In this document: positions 51,163 through 60,017 of the stretch, in pieces
How positions within the stretch are numbered: position 1 is the stretch's first letter
Layout: each line of letters starts with the position of its first letter
Source: Sphingomonas aurantiaca
GTDB taxonomy: Bacteria > Pseudomonadota > Alphaproteobacteria > Sphingomonadales > Sphingomonadaceae
Reading direction: 5' to 3'
Length of the DNA: 64,000 nucleotides
Assembly (NCBI RefSeq): GCF_003050705.1
Contig: NZ_QAOG01000007.1
Coordinates: forward strand, 131,995 to 195,994
Made by a program: the position numbers and the translations under genes
Notes under the pieces: generated by a model
Told to the model about the DNA's origin: nothing
Databases searched by the model: none
What the model saw: only the letters and a program-made list of their open reading frames with translations

Positions 51163-52143
51163 CTATGCTGGAGGCCAGCAGGTAAGGCCACTAACGTTTA
51201 CTGCCAGTGGTTGGTCAAGCCGACGCTGCGTCTGCGGCGGATGACCAAAGTTGCGTAGGAAAGCGCACCGCATGCGCTCTGCATCTGCAAACCCAACAAA
51301 TAACGCGACTGTCCCGACCGGTTCATTCCCGTCGCGGAGACGGATGCGTGCGGCCTCGCAGCGCAGACGTTCGATCGCACGTGCAGGTGTTTCACCCGTT
51401 TCCTTCCGAAACAGGCGAGTGAATTGACGAACGCTCAGGCAGGCAGCCTCAGCAAGCCGATCGACTGACAACGGTTCTGAGAGGTGGTCGCGTGCGTAGG
51501 TTAGCGCCTTGCGGATGCGGTCGGTCCGCGGCTCCATCTGTGAGATTGCGGCGTACTGCGATTGTCCACCTGGTCGCCGGTGATACACGACGAGCTCGCG
51601 TGATACCGATTTGGCCATTTCTGCGCCGTGATCGACCTCAATGCGTGCCAGCATAAGGTCAATACCAGCGGTCATGCCCGCTGACGTCCAGATCGCACCA
51701 TCGTTGATGAAAATCCGGTCTGCATCGACCGTCACTCTGGGATATCGATCCTGTAATCTTTGCGCGAACTGCCAGTGGGTTGTCGCTCGTTTGCCGTCCA
51801 GATAGCCCGCAGCGGCAAGCAGGAACGCACCGGTGCAAATGCTTGCGATGCTAGAGGCTTCGGCAGATGCACGCTGAATACCTGCAATGTTGTCAGGTTC
51901 CAGCATCGGTTCGATCATGCCGCCTACCACCACGACCGTCTCGGCTGGGGACGACCCCGCGAGGCGTGCCGTCAGGCTCAGCCCCGCATCACCCAAAACA
52001 GTATCGCCGTCTTTGGAGACGAGTTCGATCCGGTAATAGTCTGTGCCAAGCAGACGGTTTGCCGCAGTCAGAGCCGCCGTAGGCCCGGCTAGATCCAGAA
52101 GTTGGAAGCCTTCGCACAGGTAGAAAGCGAACGGCGCTGACAT
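51163..52143 (-). CDS. GlxA-type transcription regulator (DJ-1/PfpI + AraC HTH)
   Basis: A 326-residue protein with an AAGGAGGT site directly upstream. DJ-1-like domain: FAFYLCEGFQLLDLAGPTAA, IASICTGAFLLAAAGYLDGK with the Cys (about residue 102), and WTSAGMTAGIDLMLARIE. AraC domain: DRLAEAACLSVRQFTRLFRK, then VALFVGFADAERMRCAFLRN. It is divergent from the DJ-1/PfpI gene at 52308 and likely regulates it. Confidence 0.9.
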   Translation of the reverse strand: MSAPFAFYLCEGFQLLDLAGPTAALTAANRLLGTDYYRIELVSKDGDTVLGDAGLSLTARLAGSSPAETVVVVGGMIEPMLEPDNIAGIQRASAEASSIASICTGAFLLAAAGYLDGKRATTHWQFAQRLQDRYPRVTVDADRIFINDGAIWTSAGMTAGIDLMLARIEVDHGAEMAKSVSRELVVYHRRPGGQSQYAAISQMEPRTDRIRKALTYARDHLSEPLSVDRLAEAACLSVRQFTRLFRKETGETPARAIERLRCEAARIRLRDGNEPVGTVALFVGFADAERMRCAFLRNFGHPPQTQRRLDQPLAVNVSGLTCWPPA

Positions 52144-52307
52144 CGTACCTCCTTAGAACCAAGCCACATCACCTCCTATGCAAGTTGCTCCCGGATGCAT
52201 CGGCATAAGCGACCTATGGCCGAAATTGAGGGATTAATGCCCTACAGCCATCCGTGACGGGGCGGTAGTGCGCTCGTTGCCAACTGACACGTGTGATGGA
52301 ATCAGCC

Positions 52308-53015
52308 ATGAAGATCACCTCCTACGATGGCATGCTCGCCTCGCTCGCGCCCGAAGGGGTTCCGCCGTTCCACGTTGGTATCCTGATCGGACCCGGCTTC
52401 GTGCCGATGGACATCATCGGTGTGCAGACCGTGCTGGCGATGATGCCAGGATCGCAGATCCACTTTATCTGGAAGAACCATGACGTGGTCGAAGGCTTTC
52501 GATCGTGGCCGACCGTGCCTACGGCCACCTTCGAGACGTGCCCTCCGCTGGACGTCTTTGCGGTTGGTATGAACCCGCCCGAAGTCCAGAATGATCCAGA
52601 CGTCATCGCTTTCACCCGGAAGGCGGCTGAAAGCGCGCGATATATCATCGGCGTCTGCAATGGCGTCGCGCTACTGGGTGCGGCCGGGTTAATCGAGGGA
52701 CGGACGGTCGCAAGCAACTTTGCCGCCGAACGGCTTCTCGAGGACCTTGGCGCAGCCAAGGTGCTGGCGTCCGGCTCGGGGGCCGCGGTCGACGGCAATC
52801 TCTACACCGCTGGCCCCGGCATCGGTAGCTTCGAGGTGGCGCTGCTGGTTGCGGCAGACGCGTTTGGACGCGAAGCAGGCGAACTAGCGGAGTTCGCGAT
52901 CGAGTATGACCCGCACCCTCCGTTCCGCACAGGCACCGTGGATGCTGCTTCATCGCAGATGCGAGACGCCGCCCGAGGGATGATCGGACCGATCATCGCT
53001 CAGTACCGCCGCTGA
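52308..53015 (+). CDS. DJ-1/PfpI family protein
   Basis: A 235-residue protein (ATG 52308; ATG 52296 and GTG 52293 are alternatives). HVGILIGPGFVPMDIIGVQT (about 20-39), TATFETCPPLDVFAVG, RYIIGVCNGVALLGAAGLIE with the nucleophile Cys (about 114) and SGSGAAVDGNLYTAGPGIGS. It matches isonitrile-hydratase-like DJ-1 proteins. The divergent GlxA-type gene shares its promoter region. Substrate unknown. Confidence 0.88.
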   Translation: MKITSYDGMLASLAPEGVPPFHVGILIGPGFVPMDIIGVQTVLAMMPGSQIHFIWKNHDVVEGFRSWPTVPTATFETCPPLDVFAVGMNPPEVQNDPDVIAFTRKAAESARYIIGVCNGVALLGAAGLIEGRTVASNFAAERLLEDLGAAKVLASGSGAAVDGNLYTAGPGIGSFEVALLVAADAFGREAGELAEFAIEYDPHPPFRTGTVDAASSQMRDAARGMIGPIIAQYRR

Positions 53016-53079
53016 GGAGGCGACCCGTCCTGAAGGGTCATACCATCGGCAAGTCCTGCATCAGTCAAAGGATGATTTC

Positions 53080-53415
53080 ATGTCCAAGTTCCTGCTTCCG
53101 ATCGCAATCGGGTTCGTCGCGCTACTGCCACACGCCGGCAAGGCGCAGGACGCCAGCTTCTACGACTGTCAGAATGACAGGATTCCGATCGCGATCGCGT
53201 CGATGCCGTTGGACAAGGCGTTGGCCAAATTCACCAGTGTCACCCGTTGCCCGGTTTCGATCGACACGGATCGGATAAGAGGCCGCTCGACGCGCAGCAT
53301 GAAGACCGCGCGGATCAAGGGGCGCTTGACGCCTGAACAGGCACTGGTCCGCATGTTGCGGAATACGCCACTCAATGGCCGGATGATCCACGGCGGCTTT
53401 TCGGTGAGCAATTAA
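53080..53415 (+). CDS. Small exported STN-domain protein
   Basis: A 111-residue protein with a signal peptide (MSKFLLPIAIGFVALLPHAG, cleaved near GKAQ) and a lone secretin/TonB short N-terminal (STN) fold: IPIAIASMPLDKALAKFTSV, CPVSIDTDRIRGRSTRSMKT and RLTPEQALVRMLRNTPLNGR. STN domains normally precede TonB receptors and secretins; here no barrel follows. A paralogue is at 57871. It may form part of an anti-sigma/receptor signalling set (speculative). AAAGGA precedes the ATG. Confidence 0.75.
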   Translation: MSKFLLPIAIGFVALLPHAGKAQDASFYDCQNDRIPIAIASMPLDKALAKFTSVTRCPVSIDTDRIRGRSTRSMKTARIKGRLTPEQALVRMLRNTPLNGRMIHGGFSVSN

Positions 53416-53417
53416 CC

Positions 53418-54014
53418 GTGGGTGGCGTCTCGTTCCGGAACGATGGGCCACTGATGGTGACCGCTTCGGGGCGAGAAGTCTCGCGCTATCCCCTTGTTTT
53501 GCGACTGCTGCACTGGAGCCGTGCGCTGCTAATTATCGGGATGCTCGGTGCAGGGTGGTGGATGACCCGGCTCGACGATACGGTTCCGTCAAAATACGGC
53601 ACGTTCTATCCGACCCACAAGTCGTTCGGGTTGCTGGTCTTCGGCCTCGTCGTCACGCAGATCGCGATTCGATTGCGAACTGCGCTGCCGCCACCCGCTG
53701 CCGCAATTTCCATCTGGGAACAGCGGATGTCGACCTCGGTCCATACCGCTATGTACGTACTGCTAGTGGCAGTGCCGTTGATGGGCTACGCTATGTCGAG
53801 CAGCTATAGTCAAAGTGACGGAGTCACTTTGTTCGGCATTCCCGTTGCGGAGTTGCTGTCCAAGGATGACGCTCGCTTCGCAGTTTTCCAGTGGCTGCAC
53901 CGAGTTATGGCCTACACGCTTCTGACCATGATCGGGCTGCATGTCGCTGGTGTCGTGAAGCACCGGTATTTCGACACACGGCCTGGAAGCGATGTCCTGC
54001 CGCGTATGTTCTAG
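53418..54014 (+). CDS. Cytochrome b561 family protein
   Basis: A 198-residue membrane protein from GTG 53418 (ATG 53454 is an alternative). RYPLVLRLLHWSRALLIIGM carries the first heme-ligand His (LHW), TFYPTHKSFGLLVFGLVVTQ the second, MSTSVHTAMYVLLVAVPLMG the third and WLHRVMAYTLLTMIGLHVAG the remaining ones. Four membrane helices. It transfers electrons from quinol or superoxide. It begins 2 bp after the STN gene, suggesting an operon. Confidence 0.88.
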   Translation: MGGVSFRNDGPLMVTASGREVSRYPLVLRLLHWSRALLIIGMLGAGWWMTRLDDTVPSKYGTFYPTHKSFGLLVFGLVVTQIAIRLRTALPPPAAAISIWEQRMSTSVHTAMYVLLVAVPLMGYAMSSSYSQSDGVTLFGIPVAELLSKDDARFAVFQWLHRVMAYTLLTMIGLHVAGVVKHRYFDTRPGSDVLPRMF

Positions 54015-54088
54015 GCTGCGCCGGAACCGAAATCATCGAACTCATCCGTGTCGGTAGATTAGCCGGCGTTATCGAAAAGGAACATTAC

Positions 54089-54946
54089 ATGTCCTACATC
54101 ATCCATGGCGCGACTGGAGCGCAGGGCGCGCCCCTCTACAAGCAGCTTCTCGCATCCAATCGGGCTGCGCTTGCTGCGGTACGCAGCCCCGCCAGTGCGC
54201 AAGACATGCCCGCCATCATCATGGACAACGGTTCGATCAAGTCGCTGATCGCTGCTTACACCGGTGCGGACGGCGTGTTCGTGCATCTGCCGCAGACGGC
54301 AGAATCCGTGCGGCTGGAACAGGCGAACAACATTGTCGAGGCAATAGCCGTCGCCCGGCCGAAGCGCGTTGTGATCTCAACCAGCGGCGCGATCGTTGAT
54401 CAGCCCGAAAGCATACTGCAGGCATCTGCCGATAGTGCTATCGCAACGCTGCTCCGCGGCGTGGCCGACAGCGGCGTGTCTCATGGTGTCATCGCGCCGC
54501 GCCAGTATCTGGAAAACCTGCTGCTGCCGATGGTCATCGGGCCGGTGAAGTCGGACGGCGTGCTGCCCTACCCGATGCGCGAAGATTTCGCCGTATCGTG
54601 GAGTTCACACCTCGATGTGGCAATCGCGGCGGAACGGCTGCTGACCGACCATTCCGTGACTGGCATAGTCGGCATCGGCCATATCCCAGGTCTGACAGGA
54701 CCGGAACTGGCCCACGCGTTCTCAGAGCATCTTGCTCGCGAGATCCGGTTCGAGGCGCTGTCTCCCAAATCATTTGGCGCGCAGCTCGAACCACTGATCG
54801 GTCCTGCTGCTGTGAACATCGCAAGCTTCTACGCCGCGCTCCTGCAGATGCCTGATAACGTGGTGACTGCCAACACCAGCGCGCAGGAGCAACTCGGCCT
54901 TTGCCCGCGCAGCGTGGGGCAGTGGCTCACCGACATGGGAATTTAG
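54089..54946 (+). CDS. NmrA-like NAD(P)-binding protein
   Basis: A 285-residue Rossmann-fold protein. ATG 54089 has AAGGAAC upstream; the frame to 53891 overlaps the cytochrome gene. The nucleotide motif is YIIHGATGAQGAPLYKQLLA; ADGVFVHLPQTAE, RPKRVVISTSGAIVDQPE and APRQYLENLLLPMVIGPVKS follow the NmrA/NAD(P)H:quinone-reductase-like (azoreductase-like) pattern. It may reduce quinones or sense redox state. It is the last gene of the rightward group before an inverted, decayed duplicate. Confidence 0.85.
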   Translation: MSYIIHGATGAQGAPLYKQLLASNRAALAAVRSPASAQDMPAIIMDNGSIKSLIAAYTGADGVFVHLPQTAESVRLEQANNIVEAIAVARPKRVVISTSGAIVDQPESILQASADSAIATLLRGVADSGVSHGVIAPRQYLENLLLPMVIGPVKSDGVLPYPMREDFAVSWSSHLDVAIAAERLLTDHSVTGIVGIGHIPGLTGPELAHAFSEHLAREIRFEALSPKSFGAQLEPLIGPAAVNIASFYAALLQMPDNVVTANTSAQEQLGLCPRSVGQWLTDMGI

Positions 54947-55003
54947 GAGAGCCAGATCGGGCAGTTAGGGGGCGTTAATTTAGATTCCCCCTCCAATCGC
55001 AAT

Positions 55004-55543
55004 TCAGTCAGCAAACAACACTGATGTTGGCACGACCTTGGGATAGGCGAAGGCAAGCGCTGCCATGAACCTCGCGTGGACCTGTGGGGCCGGGACGTCG
55101 ACGCCATCGCTGACCCGCGCGTGCGTAGCGCAGGCGTCGCCGACCACCGTCCGAAATCGAATGAGGCACGCGCGGTTGCATCGATGCACATGTGGCTCAC
55201 CGCGCCAAAGATCCCTACATCCGTGATGCTCGCCTCTTCCAAGATGTTCTTCAGTCCGGTGTCGCGGAAGGACTTGGGGGTAACGCTTGGACAGTATGGC
55301 CTCGCCATCGACGGGTGCCACGGCAGCAATGATCTCCGTGCCGTTCGTGCCGGCCGCGAACGGTGCATCTGCGAAACCGGGGGTCTCGTGGCGGAAGTGG
55401 ACGATCAGGTCCTGTCGGTCCCGCGCGGCGGTGAGGACACACTTCGCATTCGCGATGGTCTGGTCCAGGTTCTTCAGTGGTAACTTACCGTCGGCTCGAT
55501 ACTTGTTCTGAAGATCGACCACGATCAGGGCGCGCTTTTCCAT
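55004..55543 (-). pseudogene. Frameshifted isochorismatase-like hydrolase, inverted duplicate
   Basis: The start MEKRALIVVDLQNKYRADGK is homologous to the intact gene at 48220. In the middle the homology moves to another frame (FRDTGLKNILEEASITDVGI, then AVSHMCIDATARASFDFG) and returns for VDVPAPQVHARFMAALAFAY. The uninterrupted 179-codon frame from 55543 therefore lacks the catalytic Cys segment, replaced by unrelated residues. Two compensating frameshifts make this almost certainly inactive. Confidence 0.8.
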
Positions 55544-55549
55544 TCCCTT

Positions 55550-56447
55550 ACTCCGGCGCACAGCTGGCGGCGGTTTTCGGCATTACTGACTTGTTGGTTG
55601 CCGCCGATCGCATTGCAGCTAGGTCGGATCCAGCGTCTAGTGGTACGTTAGTCGTGGCCCATTGGGCTGCCATCGGCGTAAGGGGTACGCTTACACGGGT
55701 CTATTCCTCGGTTTCGCATACCACGACTCCATCTATCTACCTCCTTCCCCCGCATTGGACAGCCCGGCAACGATACGGTGCCGGTCGTGACGCGTTGGTT
55801 GCAAGAACGGTACGGACGGCGCCGTACTAACCTCGGTCTGCTTGGGCGCGTTCCTGCTCGGCGAAATGGATCTTCTCAACGGTCGTACGGTCACGACGCA
55901 CTGGGCCTATGAGGATCGCCTCCTAAGCCGCTTTCCTCTGACGAAGCTCGACACGGATCGGATCGTCATTGACGACGATGACATCGTCACCGCTGGCGGT
56001 GTCATGGCGTGGGCGGATCTTTGCCTGACGATCATAGCCAGGTTCCTTAGGGATGCTGTGATGATCGGAGTGGCGCGTAGTTTCCTGATCGATCCGCCGG
56101 GGCGAGAGCAGATGCGATCCTGAAAGTGCAGAAGTTCATGCAAGGCAGTCAGGGCAAGATCGTCAACGTCCCGCCGCTCGCGGCGCAGGCGGGGCTGAAG
56201 GACCGGACGTTCCTGCGGCGCTTCCAAAAAGGCGACCGGTCACACGACGACGGACTATTGGCAGCGCTTGCGCATATCGAACGCGAGAGCGAAGCCGCGT
56301 GATACAGGGCTTGCGATCGATCAGATCGGCTGGGAGGTCGGCTACACGGATCCGAGCGCGTTCCATAAGGTCGTCAATCGGATCGTCGGCCTCTCCCCAT
56401 CCGATTACCGACGACGGTTCGCGAGCGGGGAGAGGCCGACGACCTGA
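55550..56447 (+). pseudogene. Decayed GlxA-type regulator, inverted duplicate
   Basis: Pieces homologous to the regulator at 47157 occur in order but in different frames: FGITDLLVAADRIAARSDPA and LVVAHWAAIGVRGTLTRVYS, then GAFLLGEMDLLNGRTVTTHW and ETDRIVIDD-like TDRIVIDDDDIVTAGGVMAW, then after a deletion at GREQ the AraC part (RTFLRRFQK, IDQIGWEVGYTDPSAF, IVGLSPSDYRRRF) ending at TGA 56447. Several frameshifts and an internal deletion inactivate it. It is divergent from the broken hydrolase exactly as in the intact pair. Confidence 0.8.
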
Positions 56448-56460
56448 ATGGTGCCTGGGA

Positions 56461-57600
56461 TTACGTCGGTCCGGGATATTCCATAAACAGGGCAACATGA
56501 CGCGCGGCCTTCGGACCGTAGGTCTTGGTGATGTCGGCCAGCGCGATGTCCAGCGCGCGAGTGGCTTCATGTGCTTCGAGCGGGGCAAGGGTGCGATCGA
56601 CTTTCGTGGGGCCTCCTGCCACCAGATCGGGCAGGAGGACCAGCCCGTGTGCAAGTCGCAGGGGAGCTCTGCTTGCCGCGACGGCGTAGGCCATCGTGTT
56701 CCCCGTCCGGCTGTAGGACTCTGCGGTCAACGCAAGCGCGATCTCGTCGTCTCCCGTCTTTACCGGGATACCGAGCTTGACATCGGGCTTCGCATCGCGC
56801 GCCGGCATGTCCGCATTACCCGGATCGGACTGGAACGCGTCGCTGTCATGCTTCGAACTCCAGCCGTCGATGCCGACGTCGCGTGCGACCTGGGCAGCCT
56901 TGGCGGGACCGGCGATCGCCTCGACAAGCGCGATCGAGGTCGGCATCGAGGCACTGACGCCGGCACTGGAGACTACTTTGCCGTCGGCGACGTAGCGGAT
57001 GTTCTTCTGCCATTTCACGTTCGGGAAACGCCGTACCCGCATCTCTTCGTTGCTGTAGTGCGAGGTCGCCCGGTGGCCGTCGAACAGGCCGGTGTTCGCG
57101 ACCGCCATCGCACCGTAGCAGATGCTGATTACGGTGCAGCCTTTGCCCGCCTGCGCCTTGATCCACCGCAGCAGGCCCGCATCACTGTCGTTTTCGACGG
57201 CCGGAACGAAGATGTAATCAGCGCCCTCGGGATGGTTCTTGTCGAATTCGTCCACGGTCGTCTGCAGCTGGAAGGTGAGAGGCTGCATCTTCACCGGACC
57301 AGATGTCACCGACACTGATACGACGTCGGCCACATCCGAGCGTGCCATTACCCCGAATGGAATGCAGAAATCGCTGATGATCGTGCCCTCGTTCAAGCCG
57401 ACGATGGCGACGAGAGGCTTCGAGCGACCGAACCTTGGTTTGTACGGCGCTATTCTCTCCGGATTTGGGTTCTTGGAGGCGTCGAAGAGCGATGATGTCT
57501 TGGCGGCCTGTCCGGCGATCGCGGCCCTGCCAGCGAGTGCGAGCCCACCTAGTGTCACGGCTGCGGAGATGAGCGCTGTCCGTCGATTGAAGTCTTGCAT
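56461..57600 (-). CDS. Exported DJ-1/PfpI family protein
   Basis: A 379-residue protein. ATG 57600 follows AGGAAT; the frame to 57720 was rejected. N-terminal NRRTALISAAVTLGGLALAG looks like a twin-arginine signal ending near AIAGQA. The DJ-1 fold includes PLVAIVGLNEGTIISDFCIP, ADYIFVPAVENDSDAGLL, GCTVISICYGAMAVANTGLF with Cys at the elbow and SSAGVSASMPTSIALVEAIA. The C-terminal 120 residues repeat as a degenerate second domain. Export of this fold is uncommon. Confidence 0.82.
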   Translation of the reverse strand: MQDFNRRTALISAAVTLGGLALAGRAAIAGQAAKTSSLFDASKNPNPERIAPYKPRFGRSKPLVAIVGLNEGTIISDFCIPFGVMARSDVADVVSVSVTSGPVKMQPLTFQLQTTVDEFDKNHPEGADYIFVPAVENDSDAGLLRWIKAQAGKGCTVISICYGAMAVANTGLFDGHRATSHYSNEEMRVRRFPNVKWQKNIRYVADGKVVSSAGVSASMPTSIALVEAIAGPAKAAQVARDVGIDGWSSKHDSDAFQSDPGNADMPARDAKPDVKLGIPVKTGDDEIALALTAESYSRTGNTMAYAVAASRAPLRLAHGLVLLPDLVAGGPTKVDRTLAPLEAHEATRALDIALADITKTYGPKAARHVALFMEYPGPT

Positions 57601-57870
57601 GGGGATTCCTGATTGCCGCCTATGCGACGATCTGTCTGCCGACGAAGCGGTGGCGTAAAGGACTTGGATCACTGGTTTTGCGCCATCGGGCACTTGGTTC
57701 TCAAAATTGGTGTCGCACAAGCCGAGCGATGCGTATGCGCTCGGTACCGGTACATCGGGTCAACGAGGCACCTACATGTTCAGAAGACTGAAATGACAGT
57801 CCGTTAGAGAGGATTGCCGTCACGGCATACGGCCCGCGACGGCCATCTCGCATACATAAGGATCAAGCGA

Positions 57871-58209
57871 ATGCGCACCTCCATCGCCCGACTGGTAATT
57901 CCAACATTGGCTGTGATGGTGACCGGCATTGGCGCCAACGTCAGCGCTCAGGGTCTCCAGTATGACTGCCGGAATGAACCGGTCGCCATCGCCATCCCGG
58001 GTGATCGACTGGACCGGGCGCTCAACCAGCTGCGCCTCACGACCAGGTGCCCGATTTCCGGCACGAAGCTGGCCAAGGGCAAGCGCTCAAAGCCGGTCGT
58101 CGGCACCATGGTGCCTCAACGGGCGTTGCAGGCCATGCTGGACGGTACGGGATTGCAGATGCGATCGATCAAGGGCGGATTCGAAATTGTCCGCGTTCCT
58201 CGCAACTGA
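57871..58209 (+). CDS. Small exported STN-domain protein
   Basis: A 112-residue protein from ATG 57871, with AAGGA about 10 bp upstream. Signal peptide MRTSIARLVIPTLAVMVTGI cleaved near VSAQ. VAIAIPGDRLDRALNQLRLT, TRCPISGTKLAKGKRSKPVV and PQRALQAMLDGTGLQMRSIK match STN. Paralogue of the gene at 53080, with the same layout and a shared YDCRNEP/YDCQNDR start of the mature part. Divergent from the exported DJ-1 gene. Confidence 0.75.
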   Translation: MRTSIARLVIPTLAVMVTGIGANVSAQGLQYDCRNEPVAIAIPGDRLDRALNQLRLTTRCPISGTKLAKGKRSKPVVGTMVPQRALQAMLDGTGLQMRSIKGGFEIVRVPRN

Positions 58210-58277
58210 ACGTCAATGCCGAAAGGAGCATTGATCCGGGCTCATTCCCAGCCCGGTCATGCTTTCGAGGATGCCGA

Positions 58278-59039
58278 TCACAGGGTTGGGTGAACCGAAA
58301 GCCCCATCCATGCCGCCATCGCGATCATCATCAGGTTCTCGGTCAGCGACAGGAAGCCGAGCGGAACGTTGCTTGATCCGCCAACACACGCGCACTTGAG
58401 ATCACGTCGGTCTATATATACGGCTTTGACCACGGACACCGCGCCGACCGTACCGATGACCAGCGCGATCGGCACCGACAGCCAGGTCAGCACGCCTGCG
58501 ATCATCAGTACGCCCGCCAGTCCTTCGGCGAACGGATAGACGTACGAATACGGCACCCAGCGCTTCGCCAGCAGGTCGTAGTTGAGGAACATCGTCGCGA
58601 AGCCCTCGATGTTCTGGAGCTTCAATAAGGCCAGTACCGTCATGCTGAACCCGATGAACCACGCCGCAGCCTGCGGCGTGAACGGCGTGGCATATACCGC
58701 GTGGCTTACAGCCAAAGCCATCGACGCGGTGATGACGAACAATGCCGCTACGGGCCGGTAGGTGGTCGCCTTGGGATCGGCGACGGTCTTGCCGAGATGC
58801 CGGCGCAAATCGTCGTATCCGCCGATCCGTTCACCGCCGATGAAAGTCTGCGGCGTCGTCTTCACACCGTATTTCGCCTTGAACGCATCGGTATCGGCGC
58901 GCGTGCGCAACCAGCGATCCTCGACGGCATAGCCTTCTCGGCGCAGCAGGTCCTTCGCCTTCAACCCATAGGGGCACACGTGCTGGTCCATCACCATGCG
59001 GTAGAGAACGGCTTGGCGGGGATCGGCGATTGAAGTCAT
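58278..59039 (-). CDS. Glutaredoxin-MauE/DoxX-like membrane fusion
   Basis: A 253-residue protein (ATG 59039 chosen; the frame to 59108 runs into the promoter). Residues 1-85 form a glutaredoxin with active site DQHVCPYGLKAKDLL (monothiol-like CPYG) and TTPQTFIGGERIGGYDDL. Residues about 95-253 have MauE/DoxX-type helices: VAALFVITASMALAVSHAVY, FAEGLAGVLMIAGVLTWLSV and the Cys pair LKCACVGG. It could couple glutathione-dependent or periplasmic thiol reduction to the membrane. The gene is divergent from a MerR regulator with an overlong-spacer promoter. Confidence 0.85.
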   Translation of the reverse strand: MTSIADPRQAVLYRMVMDQHVCPYGLKAKDLLRREGYAVEDRWLRTRADTDAFKAKYGVKTTPQTFIGGERIGGYDDLRRHLGKTVADPKATTYRPVAALFVITASMALAVSHAVYATPFTPQAAAWFIGFSMTVLALLKLQNIEGFATMFLNYDLLAKRWVPYSYVYPFAEGLAGVLMIAGVLTWLSVPIALVIGTVGAVSVVKAVYIDRRDLKCACVGGSSNVPLGFLSLTENLMMIAMAAWMGLSVHPTL

Positions 59040-59075
59040 TGCAGCGGCCTTTGACTGGTATCCATGCACTGCCAC

Positions 59076-59108
59076 TTGTATAGGGTCCGTACCGTGGTAC
59101 GGAGTCAA
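59076..59108 (-). promoter_or_regulatory. MerR-type promoter and operator for the glutaredoxin-MauE gene
   Basis: On the minus strand TTGACT and TATACA are separated by 20 bp, the elongated spacing typical of MerR-family promoters that need activator twisting. The spacer holds the perfect dyad TCCGTACC-GT-GGTACGGA (59086-59103). The promoter faces the glutaredoxin-MauE gene and lies next to the divergent MerR gene. Confidence 0.8.
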
Positions 59109-59111
59109 GGG

Positions 59112-59525
59112 ATGTCAGGATTTACGATTGCCGGGCTGGCGCGCGCGGGCAATGTGGGTGTTGAGACGGTTCGCTACTATCAACGGCGAGGCCTTCTCGA
59201 GACGCCGGCTCGACCGGACGGGTACGGCCAGTCGGGGAGTATCCGGCGCTATAACAACGACGATGTTCGTAGGCTTCGGTTCATCCGTTCCGCGCAGGCA
59301 GCCGGTTTCACGCTTGAGCAGATCGGCGAACTGCTCGCGCTCGACGCGACCGAGGATCGGGCAAGGGTCCGGGCGCTGGCGAAGGAGCGGCTCGTTGCGC
59401 TGGGCTTTCAGATCGAGGCGCTGGAAAAGGCGCGGGACTCGCTTCGACGGCTAGCACGCGAATGCGCCAGCGGTTCCGCGGGACCGTGCCCGATCCTGAC
59501 CTCGTTCGATCACGCCGGAGGATGA
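59112..59525 (+). CDS. MerR family regulator
   Basis: A 137-residue MerR protein from ATG 59112, with AAGGG upstream. Winged-helix start FTIAGLARAGNVGVETVRYY and RRYNNDDVRRLRFIRSAQAA, then FTLEQIGELLALDATEDRAR and a dimerisation helix. The C-terminus keeps two cysteines (ARECASGSAGPCPIL) like mercuric MerR, but the MerR Cys82 position is not Cys, so Hg(II) sensing in the classical way is doubtful. It should activate the divergent glutaredoxin-MauE gene. Confidence 0.88.
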   Translation: MSGFTIAGLARAGNVGVETVRYYQRRGLLETPARPDGYGQSGSIRRYNNDDVRRLRFIRSAQAAGFTLEQIGELLALDATEDRARVRALAKERLVALGFQIEALEKARDSLRRLARECASGSAGPCPILTSFDHAGG

Positions 59526-59579
59526 ACGCCGTGAAACCTTCCGCATGATCGAAAGGTAGCGCTGAGCTCGATCCGGATA

Positions 59580-60017
59580 TCACTTCCCCTCCAGTGTCTT
59601 CAGATAGTTTTCGTGGTCCTGCGCCGTGCCTACGAAGCGCTTCATGCGAGCTAGGTTCTCGGGGGGCAGTTCGGCTTCCGCTTTGGCAAGCCGGTCGGCG
59701 ATCCAGCCGGCGTTGAAGTCGGGCACGCCAGCGCGCTTCAGATTCTCCGCGCGTCGGATCGAATCGCCGCTGCAGAGCACGAGCATCCAGCCGTACGTCC
59801 CCCGCTCGAACAAGGCCCGACCGCCAAAGTCGCCTTGGGTCCAGTCCGCGATCGCGTGATCGCCGCTTATGACGACCGGACCAAGCTCGATCGGAAACCG
59901 CGCACTGCCGAAGTGCGCTTCAGTCGCTTGAGCGATGCGTCCTTTGTCGACGACCGTGTTCGGAATGCCGCAGCCGGCGAGCGCAAAAGCGCCCGCCATC
60001 CCGAGAAACCTAAGCAT
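59580..60017 (-). CDS. Copper uptake system-associated lipoprotein
   Basis: A 145-residue protein with lipobox MLRFLGMAGAFALAGC. VVISGDHAIADWTQGDFGGR, ALFERGTYGWMLVLCSGDSI and GVPDFNAGWIADRLAKAEAE match the family annotated as copper uptake system-associated. It overlaps the SCO gene by 8 bp and is the last of the copper set (SOD, PCu(A)C, SCO, this). Role probably periplasmic. Confidence 0.75.
   Translation of the reverse strand: MLRFLGMAGAFALAGCGIPNTVVDKGRIAQATEAHFGSARFPIELGPVVISGDHAIADWTQGDFGGRALFERGTYGWMLVLCSGDSIRRAENLKRAGVPDFNAGWIADRLAKAEAELPPENLARMKRFVGTAQDHENYLKTLEGK

Noticed and set aside
59112..59525. Mercury resistance regulator
   Set aside because: No merT, merP or merA genes are present and one of the three MerR cysteines is missing.
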